Shown piece by piece: positions 1 through 9,298 of a DNA stretch of 40,097 nucleotides. The DNA is taken from contig JBGTBA010000092.1 in assembly GCA_041749595.1 (NCBI GenBank), positions 1 through 40,097 on the forward strand, written 5' to 3'. Within the stretch, counting starts at the first letter, position 1. Each line of letters opens with the position of its first letter. The notes under the pieces were generated by a model. The model had not been told where the DNA came from. It did no database searches and saw nothing but the letters and a program-made list of their open reading frames with translations. The position numbers and the translations under genes are program-made. Source of the DNA: Aurantibrevibacter sp041749595 (lineage in GTDB: Bacteria > Bacteroidota > Bacteroidia > Flavobacteriales > Flavobacteriaceae).

Positions 1-136
1 AAGTCTTTAGCGTTTCACAAATAGAATCGGTTTTAAGGGTGGCTCATTTTTGCCCGGCCAAGGTGGTTCACTTTTATCCGGCGAGCTATGCTCACTTTAT
101 CCCGGCCAAAGTGGTATACTATGTCCGTTGTTTGCA
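1..136. mobile_element. IS21-family-like insertion sequence end (left edge)
   Basis: These 136 bases are the exact reverse complement of 39959-40094. Read outward the copy ends in CA at 135-136, and the other copy begins with TG, as IS21-family termini do. Inside it are degenerate repeats of about 24 bases with a GGTGGnTCA...TTTT...CCGG pattern, at about 38-61, 62-84, 87-109 and 110-130. Several spaced internal repeats are typical of IS21-family ends, where the IstA transposase binds. The transposase genes would lie outside the window. The family assignment is inference from end architecture; the inverted repeat itself is seen directly. Confidence 0.65.
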
Positions 137-523
137 TATAATGCACCTCACTTTCCCGTGCAACCTCCTCAAGAATGGTTGGATAAGGTGTTGGAAAGAG
201 AACCAGGTATAGATAAAACCAGAGCCAAGCTGGTTGCTTTTATAGAGCATATGGACTATGGTATTGGACAAGTTGTAGCAGCCCTAAAAAAAAGTGGTCA
301 ATATGAAAATACGCTTATTGTTTTCACAAGTGATAATGGTGGCCATCTCCCAAATAAGGCTAATAATGGACTTAATAGGGATGGTAAACAGAGTATGTAT
401 GAAGGAGGTCTTCGAGTACCAACCTGTGTTTCTTGGCCCAATTTTATTCAGCCGAGAACATCATCTAATCAAGTCAATTTGTCAATGGATCTTTATCCTA
501 CTTTATTGGAAGTAGCAGGCGTA
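137..523 (+). pseudogene. Sulfatase (arylsulfatase family) fragment, cut by the IS end
   Basis: Right after the IS terminus the reading frame shows the middle of a sulfatase: YNAPHFPVQ, then a helix region, then the strand-loop IVFTSDNGGH, whose Asp-Asn bind the metal in this family, then GLRVPTCVSWP and MDLYPTLLEVAGV. The N-terminal part with the CxPSR formylglycine site is missing, replaced by the IS end. Similarity stops after about base 523, where a DUF4007 relic takes over. An intact relative would be about 450-550 residues, so this piece (about 129 codons) is inactive. Translation can run on from inside the IS end by chance, which makes a chimeric open frame. It suggests the locus once handled a sulfated glycan. 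Confidence 0.8.
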
Positions 524-600
524 AACTTATTTTTGGGCCAGATTTCTATACATAATCTGGATTGCTTTGCAGAATGTAAAAAACACTGGATACTCAAATC

Positions 601-990
601 ATGATAGTAGAAAATTCCAAAACTATAAAATACACATTCTCAGGACATGGTTCCTTTCAATGGCTACAATGGTAGATAAAGAAAGGGGTTCGATTTCTGT
701 GAAGGAGGGAAAAAATTTCAATGACGAAGATACCGTTGATAAGCTAGTGGTCGGTAAAATATGGCTTCATCCATTCGCTTTTGGTTGAAAGCGTTCAATA
801 TCATTGACAATAAGGATATTCCAACGGAATTTGGGCGACGACTATTTGATGACGAAACAGGTTGTGGCCCATTTTTGGTAACTGATGCGAGCTTATTGCT
901 TTTACATTATCAACTTGTCAAAATCTAAGTCATCCAATTCAAGCATACACATATTATATATATCTGTCCAATTTCAGAAACCCATTATGT
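601..990 (+). pseudogene. DUF4007 family protein relic with frameshifts and a stop
   Basis: Pieces of one DUF4007-like protein are spread over different frames. From the ATG at 601 the frame reads IKYTFSGHGSFQ and then meets TAG at 661-672. The frame 0 reading continues with VKEGKNFNDEDTVDKLVVGK. One missing base within a run of A near 757 shifts it to SSIRFWLKAFNIIDNKD, TEFGRRLFDD, and LLLLHYQLVK, ending at the stop 925-927; weaker similarity may continue in another frame to about 985. The order of motifs (FSGH..F, VGKNM..IRFWL, T.FG..LF, LHYQLV) is that of DUF4007. Known family context: often with DNA phosphorothioation or other defence gene clusters. The gene is clearly dead. Assignment is from memory of family motifs. 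Confidence 0.62.
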
Positions 991-1018
991 GCATGTAAAA
1001 AATAATCAACAAAAAGTT

Positions 1019-1045
1019 AGGGTTTTGCAAAATCACTTTGTCTTA
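1019..1045 (+). promoter_or_regulatory. ECF-sigma promoter-like site (copy A)
   Basis: The 27 bases here match 9943-9969 at 23 positions with no gap. Both contain GGGTTTT followed 13 bases later by GTCTTA, a layout fitting an ECF promoter, whose -10 element commonly contains GTC. Copy B lies just before fecR. Copy A points toward the dehydrogenase at 1249, about 200 bases downstream. The function is inferred from the matched pair. Confidence 0.5.
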
Positions 1046-1248
1046 CCTACGAATAAATGTTCTATGATAATTTTGCGACACTGATAATAATTGATGAATA
1101 GAAACAATGGAATAACCGTCGCCATAGACAACTCTGGCCAGAGATGGGATCGTTGTAGGACGGCTTAAAAAGGAAATAAGAGAACACAATACATGTATAT
1201 ATAATTTAGTACTACCACCAACTTGTCCAACATTTTTAAATAATCTTT
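1046..1248 (+). other. Leader region before the first dehydrogenase gene
   Basis: No gene is recognised here. If the site at 1019-1045 is a promoter, this is a leader of about 195 bases. It holds a 14-codon open frame starting at 1058 (MFYDNF...) with no recognisable relatives, and it ends in an AT-rich stretch before the ATG at 1249. Confidence 0.35.
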
Positions 1249-4215
1249 ATGAATCGACCACACCTGATTTTGGCCAACCTACCATTGCTGCTGATCTTTA
1301 ATGCCTGCACCCCTGAACATAGTGACATACTCAATGATTTCGAAATACATCCTGATTTCAGTTTGGAACTGGTCGCTTCAGAACCTCTTGTCTTTGACCC
1401 GATAGAGATGAAGTTTGACGAAAATGGTGATGCTTTTGTTATGGAAATGCCAGGCTATCCAATGAAAGATGTTGGCGGCCGCTTGGTTATGTTAAAAGAT
1501 GAAAATAATGATTCCGTTTATGACAGAAGATTTGTTTATGCAGATGATTTAGGGGATGCCACTTCTTTTTTGCCCTATTCTGGAGGGTTTTTGGTTGCAT
1601 CGCCACCCCATCTATTATGGCTAAAGGACACCAATAGAGATGGCATTGCAGATGAACGGAAAATAATAATCAGCGGTTTCAGTAATGACAACCTACAGCA
1701 TAATTATAATGGTCTGGTCTATGGATTGGATAATTGGATCTATGTGGCCAATGGTGGCAACTCTGGCGCCCCATATTTTGAAGGCCAGCCCGAGAATATA
1801 TTGGACCTTAGACAAGGTGATGTACGCTTTAACCTTGAAAAGGAGCAAATGGTTAGGGTGGGGCAATCATCCGGAGGATTTAAAATAACTTTTGATGAAT
1901 GGGGGCATTTGTATGAAACCCACAACATGAACCATATTTCGCACCTGGTTTTTGAAGATAGGTATGCGGAAAAACTTCCAGGTACCCCATCAAGCTCTTT
2001 GGTGAATATTTCCGATCATGAAGAAAATGGGACATCTAGAATCTTTCCCATAGGAGAACAGGAAACAAGGTTGAACCACCCTGAGCAATCCGGTTATTTT
2101 TCAGGTGGTGCCGGTATTACCTTTTATGGTGGCGGTAATTTTCCAAAGGAATTCGGTTCAAGCGTTTTTGTGGCCGACTGTGTTTTAAACTTAATTCACC
2201 TGGACATACTCTCAAAAGTGGGTGCTTCCTTTAAAGCATCAAGGAAAAATGACAATGTTGAGTTTCTAGCCTCTAAAGACCGTTCCTTCAGACCGGTAAA
2301 TATGACTGTAGGGCCAGATGGAGCATTATATGTCATTGATATGCATAGGGGGGTAATTGAACATCCCGAATGGATCCCCGATGAGTTGGAGGTTAACATG
2401 GATCTTGATGCGGGAAAGGATATGGGCAGGATTTATCGTATTGCACCAAAAAAGGATTGGGCACCACAAAAGAAAATTTTATCGGCCAACGACCCACAAT
2501 CATTAGTTAAATCCTTAAACAGTGAAAACCAATGGGAACGTACAACGGCACAACGTCTTTTGGTGACCAATAAACTCATTGGAGCCACTCCCTTTCTGGT
2601 TGACCAGTATGAAAATTCCAAAAATCCGTTGGCAAGGCTCCATAGCATGTGGTCGTTAGAAGGATTGGGCAGATTGACCACACCACAACTTGTACATGGT
2701 TTGAAAGATGAATCCTATGGTCTTAGGGAGAATGCCATTAAAATTGCGGAAACAAGGCTCAATAGCGATACTTCTTTGGTAAAAAGCATTTTGGAATCGG
2801 TCAAGGATGAAGATGAGCGGGTAAGGATGCAGGCAACACTTACCTTAAGTACTTTGAACGATAATACCTGCCGACAATATGTAGATGGGATTGCACACGC
2901 CCTATCGCTCCAACTATCCGATTACGACAATGATATATGGTCCGTAAGGGCTATTTCAAGTGCAGCACAAAGACAGGCCCTAAGTTTTGTTCAAAACCAA
3001 CTTGTCCTTAACGGAAATCCTAAAAACGATGATCTTCAAGTTATCGAAATTTTATCGGAACTTATTGGCGGTAAAACCAATCATTCGGAAACCGCCATTC
3101 TATTGAAGACAATCAACAAAAATAAAGTTGACAAAATTACTGCAACAAAAATTATCGAGGCACTTTCAAAAGGTTGGCAAAGAGGCACTATACCAAACGG
3201 CAATAATAAGATTGAAATGCAATTGGCCATGGAGAATATTGAAAAAAGAGGAGATATTGCTTTAATCAGTGCTTCAGGAAAATTGAGGCAGGCATCAGGA
3301 TTACCTGCATCATCAAAAATTAAAGCCCTATTAAAAAATGCCGCATCATCTATTTTGAATAAAGATATTTCTATAACGCAACGTTTGGAATACCTTCAAT
3401 TGATTGCATTGGATAATTTTGATAATAGAGAGTTATTATTGTATCAATTGTTGGATAGTAGAATGCCATCCGTGCTCCAAAAAGAAGCACTTGTTCAACT
3501 TCAAGAATCCAACAAACGTACCATTGCCCCAAAATTATTGGAGCTATGGAAAACTTTGGGGCCAGAAGCGCGTATGGAGGCTACCGATATTCTATTGTAC
3601 AAGTCTTACAACCATAATCTCCTTCTTACGGCCATGGAAAATGACCAGGTCAATCTTGGGGAATTCAACCTTGATCTGGAAAGGCGAAGGGTTTTGCTGT
3701 TTTCAAACGATGAAAACATTAGAAAACGCGCGGAGGCCCTTTTTTCAGATGCCGGGGTGGTAAAAAGGAAGGACGCCATTGATAAGATGCGGCCTGCATT
3801 AACAATACAGGGGAATGCAACTAAAGGAAAGGATGTCTTTAAAAAAAATTGCGCCGTATGCCATATGTATGGTGACCTTGGCGTAGAGGTAGGGCCCGTT
3901 CTGACCGAAATATACAGAAAGAGCAAGGAGACCCTGCTCAATGATATTTTGGACCCCAACGCCGCAGTCAATACAAATTATTTAAACCATAGATTAATCA
4001 CCAAGGATGGGAGTATTTACTCGGGACTGGTCTATAGGGAAACAGATGAGGAAATCGGTTTGCGTATGATGGGCGGATCGACAAAAACATTGAAAAAGGC
4101 TGATATTGAAAGCCTAACTTCGTTGGGAACATCCTTGATGTTCGAAGGATTGGAAGAAAGTATGGGCCTACAGGAAATGGCAGATCTTTTGACTTTTTTG
4201 CAATCGGCAAACTAG
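1249..4215 (+). CDS. Membrane-bound dehydrogenase / HEAT / c-type cytochrome lipoprotein (PVC type), copy 1
   Basis: 988-residue exported lipoprotein. The signal peptide ends in lipobox FNAC (Cys20). Residues about 30-400 form the beta-propeller of the PVC-type membrane-bound dehydrogenase domain (motifs LDNWIYVANGG, SDHEENGTSRIFPIGEQETR, RSFRPVNMTVGPDGALYVIDMHR). About 410-800 are HEAT-like helical repeats. The C-terminal heme domain (about 860-988) has CAVCH (Cys868, Cys871, His872), the GPVLTEI loop, ILDPNAAV, and a candidate axial Met in SLMFEGL; this is the Pirellula/Verrucomicrobium-type heme-binding domain. Likely role: oxidation of a sugar or sugar derivative at the cell surface or in the periplasm, passing electrons to its own heme. 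The substrate is unknown. It is closest to the copy at 4997; the small lipoprotein gene at 4316 follows 100 bases downstream, likely co-transcribed. Confidence 0.88.
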   Translation: MNRPHLILANLPLLLIFNACTPEHSDILNDFEIHPDFSLELVASEPLVFDPIEMKFDENGDAFVMEMPGYPMKDVGGRLVMLKDENNDSVYDRRFVYADDLGDATSFLPYSGGFLVASPPHLLWLKDTNRDGIADERKIIISGFSNDNLQHNYNGLVYGLDNWIYVANGGNSGAPYFEGQPENILDLRQGDVRFNLEKEQMVRVGQSSGGFKITFDEWGHLYETHNMNHISHLVFEDRYAEKLPGTPSSSLVNISDHEENGTSRIFPIGEQETRLNHPEQSGYFSGGAGITFYGGGNFPKEFGSSVFVADCVLNLIHLDILSKVGASFKASRKNDNVEFLASKDRSFRPVNMTVGPDGALYVIDMHRGVIEHPEWIPDELEVNMDLDAGKDMGRIYRIAPKKDWAPQKKILSANDPQSLVKSLNSENQWERTTAQRLLVTNKLIGATPFLVDQYENSKNPLARLHSMWSLEGLGRLTTPQLVHGLKDESYGLRENAIKIAETRLNSDTSLVKSILESVKDEDERVRMQATLTLSTLNDNTCRQYVDGIAHALSLQLSDYDNDIWSVRAISSAAQRQALSFVQNQLVLNGNPKNDDLQVIEILSELIGGKTNHSETAILLKTINKNKVDKITATKIIEALSKGWQRGTIPNGNNKIEMQLAMENIEKRGDIALISASGKLRQASGLPASSKIKALLKNAASSILNKDISITQRLEYLQLIALDNFDNRELLLYQLLDSRMPSVLQKEALVQLQESNKRTIAPKLLELWKTLGPEARMEATDILLYKSYNHNLLLTAMENDQVNLGEFNLDLERRRVLLFSNDENIRKRAEALFSDAGVVKRKDAIDKMRPALTIQGNATKGKDVFKKNCAVCHMYGDLGVEVGPVLTEIYRKSKETLLNDILDPNAAVNTNYLNHRLITKDGSIYSGLVYRETDEEIGLRMMGGSTKTLKKADIESLTSLGTSLMFEGLEESMGLQEMADLLTFLQSAN

Positions 4216-4315
4216 TGCCCGATATTTTTTGGGATTAATAATAAAAGGATTACTCCCAAATATAAGGCTTTGGCGTGTGTTTTTTTTAACATATTTATAA
4301 ACTAAACTTTTTCAA

Positions 4316-4882
4316 ATGGCATCAAAATTCAAATTAGTAGCTGTAATAGCCGTTTGGTCGTTATCTGCTTGTGGAGTAAAAACAAGTCAAACAAAAAACT
4401 CTTCCGATTCGGATACTATAAAGGATTCGGTGATGAAAAAAATGGAGGTGTCTGATATTGTCGACATTTCCGGACCTATAATTAAGCAAACGGATAGAAC
4501 AATTTTGCTGACCGCTGAAAATGGCAATGCAATTGGACCTAATATAAAATATATGCCGGAATGGAGGGCTTTCGGCTGGTTCACAGCGGCAGACATGGTA
4601 GAATGGGAGGTGCTGGTAAGCCACTCTGGTGAATATGAAGTGTATCTGGAGTGGTCCGTATCCAATGAAGAGGCGGGTAAGGAATTTTTGCTTAAAGCTG
4701 GGGATCATCAATTAATTGGTATTGTTAAGAAAAGTGGTTCATGGGAAATATATAAATATGAAAATATTGGCAGAATTAGTCTTTCCGAAGGGCATCAAAA
4801 AATAACCTTTAAATCAAAGACAAGATTTGAAGAAGGGGCTTTACTGGATTTCCGTCAAATTAAATTGGTCGCCATTAAATAA
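4316..4882 (+). CDS. Small lipoprotein with a carbohydrate-binding-like domain
   Basis: 188 residues. The signal peptide ends in LSAC (Cys19), then a Ser/Lys-rich linker to about residue 55, then one compact domain to the end. The domain has FGWFTAAD, VEWEV, YEVYLEWSV, SGSWEIYKYE and GALLDFRQI, the pattern of a beta-sandwich ligand-binding module like CBM6/35 or other galactose-binding folds. The C-terminal part of the PIG-L protein at 19579-20910 is the same domain with long identical blocks. No catalytic motif is seen. It sits between two dehydrogenase copies, with gaps of 100 and 114 bases. Probable role: a surface glycan-binding accessory to the dehydrogenases (inference). The domain name is uncertain; the relation between the two proteins is seen directly. 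Confidence 0.75.
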   Translation: MASKFKLVAVIAVWSLSACGVKTSQTKNSSDSDTIKDSVMKKMEVSDIVDISGPIIKQTDRTILLTAENGNAIGPNIKYMPEWRAFGWFTAADMVEWEVLVSHSGEYEVYLEWSVSNEEAGKEFLLKAGDHQLIGIVKKSGSWEIYKYENIGRISLSEGHQKITFKSKTRFEEGALLDFRQIKLVAIK

Positions 4883-4996
4883 TTTAAAAGTCTGTAAGTA
4901 TCCATAATTAAATTTTTTAGATGAAAATCACAAAATAAACGATAAATAATTGCCTAGATTATTTAACAACCAAAACAAATTTAATCCTCTTTTATA

Positions 4997-7933
4997 ATGA
5001 ACACACTCTTTAAAAAGAAAACCTTCTTTTTCCTATGCTCCTCATTGACCCTAGCATCATGTATTCATGACCAATCAATATCTAATGAATTTCAAATTGA
5101 ACCTGGATTTGCACTGTCCTTAATTGCTAAAGAACCCTTAATCGATGACCCCGTTGACCTTGAGTTCACAAAAGATGGCTCTCCAATGGTACTTACAATG
5201 CCTGGGTATGCCGCACTAGATAAGAAAAGTAGTATATTGTTACTTAAGGATAGCAATCACGATGGGGTTTATGATGATAAAATAATTTATGCGGATAATC
5301 TACATTTAGCATCTTCCATTTTACCATACAAAGATGGAGTTTTAGTTACCGATGCCCCATATTTGTTGTTCCTTCAAGATACGGATCAAGACAACAAAAT
5401 GGATGTGATAGATACAATCATGGGTGGCTTATCAACTAATGCACTATCACATAATTTTAATGGGCTTACTTATGGTCTGGATAATTGGATTTACGTCGCC
5501 AATGGCGGTAATGGTGGAAGTCCCTATTGGTGGAGAGACTCTAACTTGGTTATGGATCTTCAGGGACAAGATTTTAGGTTCAGCCTTGAGAAAGGGGTTA
5601 TGGAGCGAATTGGACATTCCTCTGGCGGGTTTGGCCTAGGCATAAACACCTGGGAGCATCTTTTTGAAACTCATAACACCAACCATATATCCCACCTTAT
5701 ATTTCAAAATCATTATGTGGATAGTATCAAACTTCCAATGGATCATACTCTTTCTAATATTTCAGACCATGAAGAGAACGGTCTATCCCGTATCTATCCA
5801 ATAGGCGAACAGGAAACCAGAGTAAATCATCCAGAACAATCAGGATATTTTTCCGGAGCATGTGGCATAACCTTTTATGAAGGAGGTGTATATGGTCCCG
5901 AATATGACCAAACTGTGTGGATTGCCGATGTGGTATTAAATCTTATACATATTGATAAAATAAAACCTAAAGGCGCATCTTTTGTTGCTTCAAGAATTTT
6001 GAAAAAAAAGGAATTTCTCGCAAGCCAAGACCGATCATTCAGGCCTGTAAATATGACCATTGGTCCGGATGGATCAATGTATGTTGTGGACATGCACAGG
6101 AAAGTAATTGAAGAACCTGAATGGATCCCGGACGAAATTGAAAAAGATCTTGATCTTAATGCAGGTAAAGGTCAGGGGAGGCTTTACAAAATCATTAAAC
6201 TGGGTTCTACATCAATTATGTTTCATACGGATCAATTTAAATCGATAACAGGGATGATTTCCAGTCTTCAAAACAATAATATTTGGGTAAGAAAAAAGGC
6301 ACATCAATTGTTGATGGAGCAAACTTTGAGCAACAAAGACATTAAATCAATAACCGAATTATTAAGAGCTCGATCAAGCTTTGCCCGTGTACATGCCATA
6401 TGGATACTGGCAGAAAAGGAAAAATTAACAATAGATCAATTAGTTACGGCTTTAGGAGATCAGGAAATGGGAGTTAGGGAGAACGCCTTGCAAATTGCCG
6501 AACGATTTTTAAATAGCAGTACACCACTTTTAAATAAATGTTTGGATTTGTTAGAAGATGGTAATCCCCGTGTAAAGATGCAGGCTGCACTGACAATGAG
6601 CACGCTTCCAAAAGAAACTTTTGAAACTCATAAAACCAAAATTCAAGCAGCACTTATCAAATCAATAAACGCTTCGTCTGATACTTGGAATCTGGCAGCT
6701 ATTACCTTGGCCGCCAAACATGACCCGGCTGGGCTATTCAAAAAATTAGTCGAAAGTTACGATCCTGCCAAAGAAATACTTCTTCCATATTTAGCATTGC
6801 TTTGCGGGGATTCCATTGAGGATGCTCAAATAGTTATGCAGTTACTTGGTAATCCAAAAGTTAGGCCTGATATCAAGCATCTGATCATTCAACAGCTAAA
6901 TGCCGGACTTAATACCAAACTTTTAACCGGAAAACTCCTTCCGAATATCAACAAACTGGAAAACACAACAGATATTAATATGATTACAGAGCTGGCGGTA
7001 ATTAGAAGTAAACTTAAATTACCTCCCTCCCCGATATTTTTAAATTTAAGCAAGAAAGCACTGCAAAAAACACTTGACCATTCATTAACTGATAGCGTTC
7101 GCCTTAAACAGTTGACATTATTGGAGTTGGTACCGTTTGAGGTAAAGTCTGAAGTGTTATTTCAGTGCCTGAATAATTCTGAACCTGTAAGAATACAAAG
7201 TGCGGCATTGCAACAGTTATCAACTTATGACAACCCCGCTATCGGCAAACAACTGGTCAAAAAGTGGACATCGTTGGGACCACAAACACGAAGGTTGGCT
7301 GGTGATGTTTTGCTATTTAAGAAAGTGTACCACGATGAACTGCTAACGGGTTTGGAAGAAGGTATAATCAATATTGGAGAAATGAATTTTGATCTTGAAA
7401 GGAGAAGAATGCTTCTACGATCGGAAAATGAGAATATAAAACGTAGGGCAGAAGGACTTTTTTCGGATGCCCAGGTCTTAAACAGAAGGGAAGCTATGGA
7501 CAAAATGAAACCTGCATTGACTTTGTCCGGTTTGGCTTCAAAAGGAGCCAAAATATTTGAATCCTTATGTAGCAACTGCCACGTTTATGGCTCCGTTGGT
7601 CAAAGAGTAGGGCCGGTGTTAACAGAAATCAATAGAAAAAGCAAGGAGCTGTTAATGCATGATATCCTTGATCCCAATGCAGCGGTTAATACAGAATTTA
7701 TTAACCATAGAGTGGAAACCAAAGAAGGGGAAATCCATATGGGAATAGTTGATTCTGAAACGGATAACTATATAATTATTAAGAAAATGGGGGGATCAAA
7801 AGTCACGATCAACAAAGTTGACATAAAGAACTTATCTTCAATGGGAACATCGCTAATGATGGAAGGTTTAGAAGGAGCCATGAATGTTCAGGAAATGGCA
7901 GATCTACTGACATTCCTTCAGCAAGGTAATTAG
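4997..7933 (+). CDS. Membrane-bound dehydrogenase / HEAT / c-type cytochrome lipoprotein (PVC type), copy 2
   Basis: 978-residue lipoprotein; the signal peptide ends in LASC (Cys22). Layout is the same as copy 1: propeller (LDNWIYVANGGNGG, SDHEENGLSRIYPIGEQET, RSFRPVNMTIGPDGSMYVVD), HEAT repeats from about 410, and heme domain with CSNCH (Cys858, Cys861, His862), ILDPNAAVNTEF and SLMMEGLEG with the candidate axial Met. Copies 1 and 2 share whole motifs along their length, including MNFDLERRRMLL versus FNLDLERRRVLL and RAE.LFSDA, so they are recent paralogues and may be partners or have related substrates. It follows the small lipoprotein gene by 114 bases. No terminator is obvious after it. 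Confidence 0.88.
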   Translation: MNTLFKKKTFFFLCSSLTLASCIHDQSISNEFQIEPGFALSLIAKEPLIDDPVDLEFTKDGSPMVLTMPGYAALDKKSSILLLKDSNHDGVYDDKIIYADNLHLASSILPYKDGVLVTDAPYLLFLQDTDQDNKMDVIDTIMGGLSTNALSHNFNGLTYGLDNWIYVANGGNGGSPYWWRDSNLVMDLQGQDFRFSLEKGVMERIGHSSGGFGLGINTWEHLFETHNTNHISHLIFQNHYVDSIKLPMDHTLSNISDHEENGLSRIYPIGEQETRVNHPEQSGYFSGACGITFYEGGVYGPEYDQTVWIADVVLNLIHIDKIKPKGASFVASRILKKKEFLASQDRSFRPVNMTIGPDGSMYVVDMHRKVIEEPEWIPDEIEKDLDLNAGKGQGRLYKIIKLGSTSIMFHTDQFKSITGMISSLQNNNIWVRKKAHQLLMEQTLSNKDIKSITELLRARSSFARVHAIWILAEKEKLTIDQLVTALGDQEMGVRENALQIAERFLNSSTPLLNKCLDLLEDGNPRVKMQAALTMSTLPKETFETHKTKIQAALIKSINASSDTWNLAAITLAAKHDPAGLFKKLVESYDPAKEILLPYLALLCGDSIEDAQIVMQLLGNPKVRPDIKHLIIQQLNAGLNTKLLTGKLLPNINKLENTTDINMITELAVIRSKLKLPPSPIFLNLSKKALQKTLDHSLTDSVRLKQLTLLELVPFEVKSEVLFQCLNNSEPVRIQSAALQQLSTYDNPAIGKQLVKKWTSLGPQTRRLAGDVLLFKKVYHDELLTGLEEGIINIGEMNFDLERRRMLLRSENENIKRRAEGLFSDAQVLNRREAMDKMKPALTLSGLASKGAKIFESLCSNCHVYGSVGQRVGPVLTEINRKSKELLMHDILDPNAAVNTEFINHRVETKEGEIHMGIVDSETDNYIIIKKMGGSKVTINKVDIKNLSSMGTSLMMEGLEGAMNVQEMADLLTFLQQGN

Positions 7934-7995
7934 AAACAATGGTGCGAGATTATGTAAGCTTCCCCTAAAACCGAACTGTTTACAGTTATATTTTG

Positions 7996-8220
7996 TTATT
8001 GTACGCACAATCGTCCCTTTGCTGTATTTTTGATGACGGCCCCTAATGCAGATAAGATAGCACCAATGTTCAATCCATTGTGGCTAAATGAACCTACTCC
8101 GGAAATGTGCGCAATACGATAAGTGATTTTGGATGAAACTAGATTTGGAGTGTGTTTGAATCCTGTCTCAAGATTAAGCCGTCCGTATATTCATCGATAA
8201 TCCATCTGGAAAAGAGCTTT
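7996..8220 (-). pseudogene. Unidentified coding relic in the 7934-8361 gap
   Basis: The 428-base gap has no intact gene. On the minus strand a frame ending at a TAA (7998-7996) reads for about 63 codons with coding-like composition (ITYRIAHISGVGSFSHNG, LNIGAILSALGAVIKN). Immediately upstream a second frame gives WIIDEYTDG, consistent with a single frameshift near 8187. No start and no recognised family. It is probably the C-terminal remnant of an enzyme. The rest of the gap shows nothing clear. Confidence 0.35.
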
Positions 8221-8361
8221 TATATTAAACATTTGGAATACGAATTTTTAATTATTGTTCTATAAAAAAGGCATTGGATTGCTCGTATCCAGATTTTGGT
8301 CTCTTTTGTTTGAAGGAAGAAAAAAGTGCTATGAATTTCAGATTCGGATTATATCTTATTC

Positions 8362-9207
8362 TTATTGGGTACCATCTCTTTTTTCTTTGATATAGGAAGC
8401 GATTTGATGTACATTATCGATCCATATACCGTTTGAAGGATCTAATGCATATTTGCAAATTGCCTCAATAGTGGATAATAACGAAGTTTGATCTCCCGCC
8501 TCATCCATTTCATGACCTACAAGGATCAACCATTGGCTTTTGTTTTTTGCCGATTCGATTATTTTTTTTACCTGATCAACAGATTTACCATCCAATTCCA
8601 TTCCTGTGAGTTGGGACATGTCGCAAAAAAGTGGATCATTAGGACCCTCATCAAGCCATCCACGTCCTGTTTCAAACATCTTTGAAACCACAGGTATGTA
8701 ACTTTTCGCATTGCTTCCTCTCCCAATAAATTTTTGTCCGCACGGAAAAGCAAAAGATATCGGTTGAACATCCAATCCTCTCATTATGCGTTTATTCGCC
8801 GAATCTAGGTTGATTTGCATTTCATGAAGCGTGAAATCTTCTAAGGCATTGTCCCTTGACCAGTCAAAATTACCGGTACATGGGTGGGTAAGGGAATGGT
8901 TTCCTATTTCGTGCCCGCTCTCGACGGCTTTTCTCCAACTGTCCAGTCTCTGCTCCATGCTGCCCGGAGACACATAGAAAGTTGCTTTAACCCCATACTT
9001 GTCAAGCAGTGGGATGCCTTTGTCGGGCTGACTAAGGCGGGCATCGTCAAATGTAAGGGTCAGACCCATCTTCTTCCCTTTCGGCCATTTGAATTCGTTT
9101 TTATTCTGTAGTACATCGGTTTGGTACGATTGCGCAGGGCAATTGCTAAATACCAAACAAAAACCTATTGTAAATAGGGAAATTGTTAATTGTTTATGCT
9201 TTTTCAT
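8362..9207 (-). CDS. Exported polysaccharide deacetylase (NodB homology domain)
   Basis: 281 residues. The signal sequence ends near VFSNC (Cys23), so it is a probable lipoprotein. NodB-type motif 1 is LTFDDAR, with the catalytic-base/metal Asp pair at 54-55. Motif 2 is NHSLTH (His104 and His108), completing the Asp-His-His metal site. Later strands ISFAFPCG and LILVGHEMDE match the remaining family motifs. Family role: metal-dependent removal of N- or O-acetyl groups from polysaccharides. Its start is 91 bases after the stop of the sigma factor gene on the same strand, so the two may form one transcript. Together with the PIG-L protein it gives the locus two deacetylases. The substrate cannot be read from sequence. 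Confidence 0.85.
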   Translation of the reverse strand: MKKHKQLTISLFTIGFCLVFSNCPAQSYQTDVLQNKNEFKWPKGKKMGLTLTFDDARLSQPDKGIPLLDKYGVKATFYVSPGSMEQRLDSWRKAVESGHEIGNHSLTHPCTGNFDWSRDNALEDFTLHEMQINLDSANKRIMRGLDVQPISFAFPCGQKFIGRGSNAKSYIPVVSKMFETGRGWLDEGPNDPLFCDMSQLTGMELDGKSVDQVKKIIESAKNKSQWLILVGHEMDEAGDQTSLLSTIEAICKYALDPSNGIWIDNVHQIASYIKEKRDGTQ

Positions 9208-9298
9208 TAGTATTAAAAGTTACCTGATTATCTGTCTGGATGTCCCTAGTTTCGTGCCCGGTTCAAATAATTGGGACTACTTTTGCCATTTGGACATA

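Noticed and set aside
50..604. A single 184-codon open frame
   Set aside because: It joins IS-end sequence, a sulfatase fragment and unrelated DNA; the first 29 codons are repeated at the other end of the window as part of the inverted repeat.
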